From an uncultured Collinsella sp. (GTDB taxonomy: Bacteria; Actinomycetota; Coriobacteriia; Coriobacteriales; Coriobacteriaceae): a stretch of 8,254 bases of DNA. This document shows positions 1 through 5,248 of this stretch, piece after piece. Both the position numbers and the translations under genes were made by a program. The notes beneath the pieces were generated by a model. The model was not told where the DNA came from. It did not search any database and worked only from the letters and a program-made list of their open reading frames with translations. Every line of letters starts with the position of its first letter. Position 1 is the stretch's first letter. The stretch is from NCBI GenBank assembly GCA_900554585.1, contig USHS01000047.1, positions 1 to 8,254 of the forward strand. Direction: 5' to 3'.

Positions 1-44
1 GGCTTAACCTGCTTTTTCTGCTTACGACGACGCGGCTTGGACAT
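1..44 (-). CDS. 5' fragment of an unidentified basic protein (cut by window edge)
   Basis: The complement of bases 42-44 is an ATG, followed by an open frame to the window edge that encodes MSKPRRRKQKKQVK. Nine of the first 14 residues are Lys, Arg or His-like basic positions (all Lys/Arg here). A purine-rich ribosome-binding site, GGAAGGAAAG on the minus strand, lies just upstream of the ATG with about five bases between, which supports this as a real start. The gene is on the same strand as the synthetase upstream of it and starts 59 bases after that stop codon, so the two may be cotranscribed. Only 14 codons are visible, so no family can be assigned. A basic N-terminal extension of this kind occurs in nucleic-acid-binding proteins and also on the cytoplasmic side of membrane proteins. 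Confidence 0.6.
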   Translation of the reverse strand, partial: MSKPRRRKQKKQVK

Positions 45-103
45 CCGTCTTTCCTTCCCGTCCCAAATTGACTACTTTCCGGGCACGCTGCTGCTGGCGT
101 GCT

Positions 104-2254
104 TTAGTACTGGCTCTCGTGCTTGCTAAAGAAGTCGAAGCGCGGGGGCAGTGGCTTTACGCGGTGCTCGCCGGGCTTCTCACCCAGGCTCTCCACAAAC
201 TCGTCCGTGGAGGCAAAGATGTTGTCCCAGCTAAAGAAGGCGACCGGGTCGACGTCGAAATACTCGCAGATGAGCTCGCAGCCGGCCGGGACGATGCCGT
301 GCATCAGAACGGTCGCCATGCGCAGCTCGGTAAAGGCATCGACCAGGGCCTGCTTCATGGCGGCGTTGGCCGGCTCGCCCTCGAGCTTGTTGGCGGCCTT
401 GGAGGCATCGCTCCAACGCTTGTTGGCGGCGCGCAGGTAGTCGTCGCACACGGCGAGCGCGCGGTGCGTCTCGAACTTGTACATGGCCTGCTCAAAGGCA
501 AGGGCGGCCTGCTCGGCAGCCTCGACCACGGCAGCAGAGGCGGCACCGGCCGGAATGCAACCGTTGCGATAGGGACTCTCGTCGCCTTCCTTGACGGCGA
601 CGCCGTAGAAGCAGCTGCGGGCCAGGCGGTTGAACACTCCGGTCAAGAGAGCGCTCTCCTTAAGGGCCGGATCGATAACGCGCTTGTCGTCGCAGGCGCG
701 CACCTCGTTGCCGTCCTTGTCCTTGCCGGTCACGCGCGTGTCGTATGCCTTGGGGCTAAAGCTCACCGGCTTCTCGGATAGGCCGAGCGACAGCCAATGC
801 GCGCGCATCTGCTCGCAGGTGTAGTGGTTGAGCAGGTCGTCTGCCGGCGGGGGAGGCGTCTGCGAGGACGAGCTGGCCTTTTTGCCCATGTAGAGCAGGT
901 GGTAGCAGGCGCTGACGGTGCTCTGCGTGAGGTTCCAGCCCAGGGCCTCCCACATGGCGGTCTGCGCGATGCAGTAGAAGTAGATGTTGTCCTGGCCGAT
1001 GAACTGGTAGATCTGCGCGTCGTCCGAGCACCACCAGTCGCGCCAGTCGAGCGAGCTGTGCTGGTAGGTGGGTGCGGGTACCTGCGTGGAATCGGCGGCG
1101 GGCTCGCTCATGAGGGCGGCGTCCTGGGCGGCGATGCCCTCGGTTACGCCGGCGGCGCGGGCGTCGCGGGCGAGCACAGTACGCGTATAGCTGATGGGCG
1201 CCCACAGGCTCTCGGGCCAGCACCAGCAGGTGACGTCGTTCACGCCGTCGACTTCGGGCACCGGAACGCCCCAGTCGATGTTACCGGTGATGCGGAAGGG
1301 CACGAGCGCCTTGCCGCTGCGGAAGCGCACGCCGCCGTTGGCGAGCACCGCGTGGGCGTCGTCGCGCTCCTTCCAGCTGGGGAAGGTGACGGTAAAGCTG
1401 CTCTTGTTGCCCTCGGGCTCCAGCACGGTGTGCTCGGGCAGCTGGTCCTCGACGGCGTCGAAGGCCTCGCGGAACTTGTTCTGAATATAGAGCTGTGCCG
1501 GCAGCAGCCACTCCTCCATGGTCTTGGAGACCACGGAGCGAACCTGCGGGTTCTGGGCGAGCTTGGCGGCGTAGGTCTTCATAAAGTCGAGGTAGGCCGG
1601 CAGGTCGAAGTAGAGGTTGTCGACCGGGCGCAGCTCGGGCACCTCGCCGGTGAGCTGGCTCTTGGGAGCGATGAGCTCCTCGGGCTCAAACTGGTGACCC
1701 AGGTCGCACTCGTCGGCGTACGCCTTCTCGGACTTGCAGCCCTGAATGGGGCAGCGGCCGATCACCTGACGGCCGTTGAGGAACGTGCCGGCCTTGGCAT
1801 CGTAGAACTGCAGCGTGGAGCGCTTGGAGATGGTGCCCTGCTCGTGCAGGCGCTCGATAATCTCGGCGGTCACCTCGTTGTGAATCTGCGCAGCCGGATC
1901 AAGGCCCGAGCCGCCGTAGATATCGCAGCTGATGTTGTAGTTGTTGAGGGTCGTGGCCTGGCGGGAGTGATTGGACTCGACATACTCGCCGATGGACTTG
2001 TCGTAGCCTTCGTTCTCCTTGAGCTTGCGGTAGCTCTCCATGATGGGCGAGCCGTAGCAGTCGGTGCCCGAGGTGAAGATGACGTTCTCGCGGCCCAGGC
2101 GGTCGCGCAGGAAGCGGGCGAAGAAGTCGGCCGGGACAAAGACGCCGCCAACGTGGCCAAAGTGAAGGCCCTTGTTGCCGTAGGGCTCGCCGGCGGTAAC
2201 GATGGCGCGGCGAGGCCAGCTGGGACGGTCGTTCATGGAGTATTTGGATGCCAT
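104..2254 (-). CDS. metG: Methionyl-tRNA synthetase-like class I aminoacyl-tRNA synthetase with degenerate KMSKS
   Basis: This is a 716-residue class I synthetase of the MetG family, which charges tRNA-Met with methionine in the cytoplasm. What is seen: the N-terminal AGEPYGNKGLHFGH segment carries the HIGH signature as HFGH (residues 31-34). A zinc-knuckle-like insert holds C168, C173, C183 and H187. The segment FIGQDNIYFYCIAQTAMWEA (about 418-436) matches the conserved MetRS active-site block FIGKD. A helical anticodon-binding domain occupies about 530-690. The protein ends with a KPLPPRF motif and has no C-terminal tRNA-binding (Trbp111-like) domain. Oddities: the KMSKS loop reads KASSS (459-463) and is followed by a poly-Ser/Pro stretch instead of RGN, and there is a low-complexity insert at about 360-400. 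The ATG at 2254 is chosen because AAGGAG lies four bases upstream (2259-2264); the frame stays open to 2347 without a better site. It is either the organism's MetRS or a divergent paralogue. Family assignment is firm; catalytic competence is inference. Confidence 0.85.
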   Translation of the reverse strand: MASKYSMNDRPSWPRRAIVTAGEPYGNKGLHFGHVGGVFVPADFFARFLRDRLGRENVIFTSGTDCYGSPIMESYRKLKENEGYDKSIGEYVESNHSRQATTLNNYNISCDIYGGSGLDPAAQIHNEVTAEIIERLHEQGTISKRSTLQFYDAKAGTFLNGRQVIGRCPIQGCKSEKAYADECDLGHQFEPEELIAPKSQLTGEVPELRPVDNLYFDLPAYLDFMKTYAAKLAQNPQVRSVVSKTMEEWLLPAQLYIQNKFREAFDAVEDQLPEHTVLEPEGNKSSFTVTFPSWKERDDAHAVLANGGVRFRSGKALVPFRITGNIDWGVPVPEVDGVNDVTCWCWPESLWAPISYTRTVLARDARAAGVTEGIAAQDAALMSEPAADSTQVPAPTYQHSSLDWRDWWCSDDAQIYQFIGQDNIYFYCIAQTAMWEALGWNLTQSTVSACYHLLYMGKKASSSSQTPPPPADDLLNHYTCEQMRAHWLSLGLSEKPVSFSPKAYDTRVTGKDKDGNEVRACDDKRVIDPALKESALLTGVFNRLARSCFYGVAVKEGDESPYRNGCIPAGAASAAVVEAAEQAALAFEQAMYKFETHRALAVCDDYLRAANKRWSDASKAANKLEGEPANAAMKQALVDAFTELRMATVLMHGIVPAGCELICEYFDVDPVAFFSWDNIFASTDEFVESLGEKPGEHRVKPLPPRFDFFSKHESQY

Positions 2255-2258
2255 GGGA

Positions 2259-2264
2259 CTCCTT
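2259..2264 (-). promoter_or_regulatory. Ribosome-binding site deciding the synthetase start
   Basis: The minus strand reads AAGGAG here, four bases before the ATG at 2254. The spacing is slightly short, but neither the upstream ATG at 2347 nor the internal ATG six codons later has a comparable site. Confidence 0.6.
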
Positions 2265-2335
2265 CGCATATGGTGAGAGCGCGGCCGGGCGCAAGGCCTG
2301 ACGACGCGGTGGTCAATTCGTGCATATCGTTCGAC

Positions 2336-2344
2336 ATTATCGCA
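2336..2344 (-). promoter_or_regulatory. Possible extended -10 promoter element for the synthetase gene
   Basis: The minus strand reads TGCGATAAT, an extended -10 (TGn plus a TATAAT-like hexamer), about 80 bases upstream of the synthetase ATG within the 132-base divergent gap. No convincing -35 hexamer is found 16-18 bases further upstream, which an extended -10 does not strictly need. The call rests on sequence resemblance only. Confidence 0.35.
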
Positions 2345-2386
2345 CATGCGGACGGGTACGTGGCAGGGGCGCTATCCTAAGATGCT

Positions 2387-2956
2387 ATGAATGAGATTTC
2401 CAACATACATGCGTTTGAGGACGAGGATTTTCTGCACGCCTGCTTTGTGTGGGGGATGGCCGTGCTCGGTGCATTTGCCGTGTGCCTGGTGCCGGTGTTT
2501 ATGCTGCTGGGTGGGCCCGCGGACCTGGATGCGGCTGACGCGGGCGGTTGGATGGCCGTCTTGGGCTGGATAGTCGGCTTGGCTGCGGTTTCGGCGACGT
2601 CATTTGCCGTGCACGAGCTGGTGCACGGTGTGTTTTTTAAGCTGCTGGCGCCTGCGGGCGTGCGGGTGACCTTCGGGGCGAATCGCGAAACCTGCATGAT
2701 TTACGCCTGCGCCGAGGGCGTGGTGTATTCGCGTGTGAGGTACATGGTCATTTGCCTAGCGCCGACGGTTGCCTTGACGGTGGCGTTTGCCCTGGGGTTT
2801 GCGTTCTCGGGCTATCCGCTGTTGTGCTACCTGGCGGCCGGCTTGCATTTGTCGGGCTGTGTGGGCGACTGGTATTACGTGCGGACCATTTTGCGCGACC
2901 GCCGCATTGTCGCCTGCGAGGACACATCCTTTGGTGTCCGCTTTCTCGCAAGGTAG
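2387..2956 (+). CDS. DUF3267-type membrane zincin (putative metalloprotease)
   Basis: This encodes a 189-residue integral membrane protein. HELVH (residues 76-80) is the HExxH zinc motif, placed at the end of the second hydrophobic segment, and is followed by G-x-F-F-K. Hydrophobic segments lie at about 19-42, 55-75, 119-140 and 143-160. The motif HLSGCVGDW (154-162) sits where DUF3267 and site-2-protease-like zincins carry a conserved Asp after the last helix, so D161 could be the third zinc ligand; this is inferred from the family pattern. Family members are annotated as putative zincin peptidases of unknown substrate. The gene diverges from the synthetase gene and ends 30 bases before queH, so it may share a transcript with queH. 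No good ribosome-binding site precedes the ATG. A TATCCT hexamer at 2373-2378 would place a transcription start at or near that ATG, so a leaderless message is possible. The start is therefore less certain than the family. Confidence 0.75.
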   Translation: MNEISNIHAFEDEDFLHACFVWGMAVLGAFAVCLVPVFMLLGGPADLDAADAGGWMAVLGWIVGLAAVSATSFAVHELVHGVFFKLLAPAGVRVTFGANRETCMIYACAEGVVYSRVRYMVICLAPTVALTVAFALGFAFSGYPLLCYLAAGLHLSGCVGDWYYVRTILRDRRIVACEDTSFGVRFLAR

Positions 2957-2986
2957 TCTATTTGGGATGATTTTTCCGGGACGGGG

Positions 2987-3568
2987 ATGTTGATGAAGCC
3001 GTTGTTGTTGCACGCCTGCTGTGCGCCGTGCTCGCTGGAGCCGGTTCGCCTGCTGCGCGAGGAAGGGTTTGAGCCCACGATTTGCTGGACCAACCCCAAT
3101 ATTCAGCCTCGCGATGAATGGCAGCGGCGCTTGGACGAGCTGCGCAGGTGGTGTGCCGATGGTGACATCGAGCTCATCGAGGCGGGGGAGGACCGCGAGC
3201 GCTGGGAGGCCGGCGTGGCCCCACTGGGCGCCGATCGACCTCGTCGCTGTCGCGCGTGCTATGCCCTGCGCCTGGCCGAGGCATGCCGCGTGGCCCAGGA
3301 GCGCGGGTTTGAGTTCGTGGGCACGACGCTCGCCGTCTCGCCGTATCAGCTGTTCGAGACCTGCAATGATGTGTTGGAGCGTCTGGCTGCCGCCCGCGGG
3401 CTTACGCCGGTGATTCGCGATTTTCGCCCGTATTATCCCGAGGCCACGCGTCGTTCGCGCGAGCTGGGTATGTATCGGCAGAATTACTGCGGCTGCCGGT
3501 TCTCGGCCGTCGAGGCGGCCATGGACCGCGCCCGCATCCGCGACGAGCGCAAAGCGTCCAAAAAGTAG
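2987..3568 (+). CDS. queH: Epoxyqueuosine reductase QueH (DUF208 family)
   Basis: QueH reduces epoxyqueuosine in tRNA to queuosine, the last step of Q biosynthesis. It is unrelated in fold to the cobalamin enzyme QueG. The 193-residue protein has the family's signature cysteines: HACCAPC near the N-terminus (C11, C12, C15), RCRACYALRL (C88, C91) and YCGC near the C-terminus (C168, C170). These bind iron-sulfur/iron cofactors in characterised members. The WTNPNIQPRDEWQRR segment (34-48) and TTLAVSPY (113-120) are also typical. The gene is directly followed by queA, which makes its substrate, so the assignment is strong. Two in-frame ATGs compete for the start, at 2987 and 2993. The GGGG at 2983-2986 abuts the first but sits six bases before the second, which would give MKPLLLHACC, the usual family beginning; either is possible. 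Confidence 0.92.
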   Translation: MLMKPLLLHACCAPCSLEPVRLLREEGFEPTICWTNPNIQPRDEWQRRLDELRRWCADGDIELIEAGEDRERWEAGVAPLGADRPRRCRACYALRLAEACRVAQERGFEFVGTTLAVSPYQLFETCNDVLERLAAARGLTPVIRDFRPYYPEATRRSRELGMYRQNYCGCRFSAVEAAMDRARIRDERKASKK

Positions 3569-3587
3569 TTCTTTTGAGCTGGCAGCC

Positions 3588-3596
3588 TGCTAGGAT
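3588..3596 (+). promoter_or_regulatory. Possible extended -10 promoter in front of queA
   Basis: TGCTAGGAT in the 64-base queH-queA gap has the TGn spacing and a TAnnnT-type hexamer. The bases 17 upstream (GTTCTT, overlapping the queH stop region) are a poor -35. It would give queA its own transcript in addition to readthrough from queH. This is weak, pattern-based evidence. Confidence 0.3.
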
Positions 3597-3618
3597 GTAG
3601 AACGGACTTTAGCTATAT

Positions 3619-3624
3619 AAGGAG
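3619..3624 (+). promoter_or_regulatory. Ribosome-binding site fixing a GTG start for queA
   Basis: AAGGAG ends eight bases before the GTG at 3633, which is ideal spacing. The in-frame ATG two codons later (3639) would be 14 bases away, so the GTG is preferred. Confidence 0.75.
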
Positions 3625-3632
3625 TATCCGAC

Positions 3633-4850
3633 GTGTCTATGCGTACCGATGATTTTGACTATAACCTGCCCGAAGAGCTCATCGCCCAGGCGCCTGCCGA
3701 GCCGCGCGATTCTTGCCGCCTGCTGGTAGTGGACCGCAAGGGCTCTAAGGCGGGAAAGCCGCTGGAGCACGGCGGTACCGTTGAACACCGCATCTTCCGC
3801 GACATCATCGACTATATCGAGCCGGGCGACGTGCTCGTCATCAACAAGACGCGCGTGATGCCGGCCCGCCTGATCGGCCGCAAAGCCGGCTCGGGTGGCG
3901 TGGTCGAGACGCTGCTGCTCAAGCGCCGCGAGGACATGGATCCGCTGGGCCATGTTTGGGAGTGCCTGGTCAAGCCGGGCAAGCGTCTGAAGCCCGGTGC
4001 TCATATTGAGTATCGCGCCGGTGGCGCCCATGCGCCCGAGGGGGCTCCCGTGGTGCTGACGGCCGAGGTCGTCGACTTTGTCACCGATAGCCGCGGCGGC
4101 CGACTGGTGCGTTTTGAGCCGGCCGGTTGCAACGCCGCCGGCGACCCGCGTACGCTCGACGAGGCCATCCACGCTGCCGGCCACGTGCCGCTGCCGCCCT
4201 ACATTACCGATTATGAGGGCGATCCCGAGAAGTACCAGACCGTCTACGCCATGAAGGAGGAGCACTCGGCTGCCGCTCCCACGGCGGGCCTGCACTTTAC
4301 TCCCGAGCTCATGGCCGCTATCGAGGCCAAGGGTGCGAAATTTGCCGCCGTCGAGCTCGAGGTGGGCATCGATACCTTCCGTCTGGTGGAGGAGGACGAC
4401 CCCACGCAGCACGTCATGCACACCGAGCGCTACCACGTGTCGCAGGAGGTTGTCGACGCCGTGCATAAGGCGAAGGCCGAGGGGCATCGCGTGATCGCCG
4501 TCGGCACCACCGCAGTGCGTTCGCTCGAGAGCGCCTTTGACGTGGATGCCCCGGTGTCCGATCCGGCCGTGACGGCGCGCTATTTTGAGGGCCGCGAGGA
4601 CGGGGCCGATACGCTCGGCCGCGGCGACATCGTGGTGCGCGAGAACGCGACAACGCAGCTCTACCTCATGCCCGGCTCAACCTATCACGTGGTTGACGCG
4701 CTAATCACCAACTTCCACGTGCCGCGCTCCACGCTCATGATGCTCGTGAGCGCACTTGCCACCCGCGACCAAATTATGGATGCCTACGCCGCTGCTATCG
4801 AAGAGCGTTACCGCTTCTTCAGCTTTGGCGACGCCATGCTCATCTTGTAG
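3633..4850 (+). CDS. queA: S-adenosylmethionine:tRNA ribosyltransferase-isomerase QueA
   Basis: QueA transfers and isomerises the ribosyl part of S-adenosylmethionine onto preQ1-modified tRNA to give epoxyqueuosine, which QueH, encoded just upstream, then reduces. Family blocks run along the whole length: DDFDYNLPEELIAQAP (6-21), VINKTRVMPARL (69-80), GHVPLPPYI (183-191), APTAGLHFT (215-223), VGTTAVRSLES (290-300), TNFHVPRSTLMMLVSA (359-374) and YRFFSFGDAMLI (393-404). Translation starts at a GTG with a well-placed AAGGAG. At 405 residues it is longer than the usual roughly 345-360. The excess comes from inserts at about 35-50, 129-138, 165-172 and 303-335, and the protein ends directly after the DAMLI block. 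The usual HVGxGTF block reads EVGIDTF (243-249), a notable change in a conserved region. The stop codon overlaps by one base a perfect hairpin that opens a repeat element. Confidence 0.96.
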   Translation: MSMRTDDFDYNLPEELIAQAPAEPRDSCRLLVVDRKGSKAGKPLEHGGTVEHRIFRDIIDYIEPGDVLVINKTRVMPARLIGRKAGSGGVVETLLLKRREDMDPLGHVWECLVKPGKRLKPGAHIEYRAGGAHAPEGAPVVLTAEVVDFVTDSRGGRLVRFEPAGCNAAGDPRTLDEAIHAAGHVPLPPYITDYEGDPEKYQTVYAMKEEHSAAAPTAGLHFTPELMAAIEAKGAKFAAVELEVGIDTFRLVEEDDPTQHVMHTERYHVSQEVVDAVHKAKAEGHRVIAVGTTAVRSLESAFDVDAPVSDPAVTARYFEGREDGADTLGRGDIVVRENATTQLYLMPGSTYHVVDALITNFHVPRSTLMMLVSALATRDQIMDAYAAAIEERYRFFSFGDAMLIL

Positions 4851-4876
4851 TTACGCGGTTCTACGAACCGCGTAAC
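4850..4876 (+). terminator. 11-bp perfect hairpin at the queA stop codon
   Basis: GTTACGCGGTT (4850-4860) and AACCGCGTAAC (4866-4876) form an 11-bp perfect stem with a five-base loop, beginning at the last base of the queA stop. No T-run follows, so it may act as a transcript-end stabiliser or factor-dependent terminator rather than a classical intrinsic terminator. A near-identical hairpin follows the stop codon of the dehydrogenase gene at 8112-8137. Confidence 0.6.
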
Positions 4877-4988
4877 CAGTTGACGCTGCAAACCCGCCAG
4901 AGCGGCAATCTGCCTTTCAACTTCGGCGGCATGACCAGAAGGTCAATGCCGCCTTGTTTCAAGGCACCTTGCTCGCTCTGGCGGGTTT
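4850..4988 (+). repeat. Composite hairpin repeat, copy 1 (complete)
   Basis: The element consists of the 11-bp hairpin at the gene end, a 13-base spacer that includes GACGCTGC, and one long imperfect hairpin spanning 4890-4988. In the long hairpin, 4890-4904 pairs perfectly with 4974-4988 (15 bp) and 4905-4908 with 4969-4972. Then 4911-4916 pairs with 4961-4966, 4919-4921 with 4956-4958 and 4925-4932 with 4946-4953, and the tip is GACC-AGAA-GGTC (4933-4944) with A4945 bulged. The right arm ends in TTTT (4986-4989), so it could also terminate queA transcription. A second, truncated copy lies at 8111-8212. No open reading frame explains it. Whether it is a mobile palindromic repeat or a structured RNA cannot be decided from two copies. 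Confidence 0.8.
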
Positions 4989-5026
4989 TCGCTGTCCGCG
5001 CCAAAACATCGGCGTTGCCGTGGTTC

Positions 5027-5065
5027 AACCTGCCAAAAAGGGATAGGTTTATTTTGGCAGGTTTT
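5027..5065 (+). terminator. Intrinsic-terminator-like hairpin in the convergent gap
   Basis: AACCTGCCAAAA (5027-5038) pairs over 12 bp with TTTTGGCAGGTT (5052-5063). The loop is 13 bases and TTTT ends the structure (5062-5065). It is placed to stop plus-strand transcription coming from queA and the repeat. Confidence 0.6.
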
Positions 5066-5081
5066 ATCTGGGCAAACGTTG

Positions 5082-5148
5082 TTGGTGCAATGGGGACTGG
5101 TTTATATGCACCAAGTTGGTGCAAAGTAGCCTGACCCCTTTGCACCAA
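5082..5148. repeat. REP/BIME-like pair of inverted 33-base palindromic units
   Basis: Unit 1 (5082-5114) and the reverse complement of unit 2 (5116-5148) match at 26 of 33 positions without gaps and are separated by one base. Each unit is itself palindromic at its ends (TTGGTGCA...TGCACCAA), so the DNA can form two small hairpins or one long one. Internal GGGG/CCCC-containing blocks (GGGGACTGG and CCTGACCCC) complete the resemblance to REP sequences arranged as a BIME. No transposase of the REP-associated tyrosine type is present in the window. The mobile-repeat label is inference from structure. Confidence 0.6.
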
Positions 5149-5154
5149 TCAAAA

Positions 5155-5221
5155 AGTTGCGGTGAGATAGTTCTTGAATTGGCCTTTTTGAGGGCTAAAC
5201 AGGAACTATCTCACCGCAACT
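5155..5221 (-). terminator. Strong terminator of the coiled-coil gene, possibly bidirectional
   Basis: AGTTGCGGTGAGATAGTTC (5155-5173) is perfectly complementary to 5203-5221. Three more pairs, one of them G-T, extend the stem to 22 bp around a 23-base loop. Read on the minus strand the stem runs into TTTTT (A5151-5155 on plus), a classical intrinsic terminator 28 bases past the coiled-coil gene's stop. On the plus strand a run of seven T lies ten bases past the stem (5232-5238), so it may also catch residual queA transcription. Confidence 0.8.
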
Positions 5222-5248
5222 GCGTTGAGCGTTTTTTTGGCAGCTGGT

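Noticed and set aside
83..102. Hairpin GCACGC/GCGTGC just after the synthetase stop as a terminator
   Set aside because: The stem is only 6 bp with an 8-base loop and has no T-run on the minus strand; a same-strand gene starts 59 bases after the stop, so readthrough is more likely.
797..2380. 527-codon plus-strand frame antisense to the synthetase gene
   Set aside because: It is a shadow of a high-GC gene: Val/Gly/Ala/Leu-rich composition, no recognisable motif, and it overlaps a clear MetRS on the other strand.
2255..2386. T-box or SAM riboswitch upstream of the MetRS-like gene
   Set aside because: The gap is 132 bases and is shared with a divergent gene. I found no T-box consensus, specifier stem or terminator/antiterminator pair.
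2957..3632. preQ1 riboswitch controlling queH or queA
   Set aside because: The gaps before queH (30 bases) and queA (64 bases) show no preQ1-type stem with an A-rich tail.
3609..4487. 292-codon minus-strand frame opposite queA
   Set aside because: queA is unambiguous on the plus strand; the antisense frame shows no family motifs.
4861..5148. Small frames on both strands in the convergent gap (84 and 95 codons)
   Set aside because: They run across inverted repeats and hairpins, have no ribosome-binding site, and their translations reflect the palindromes.
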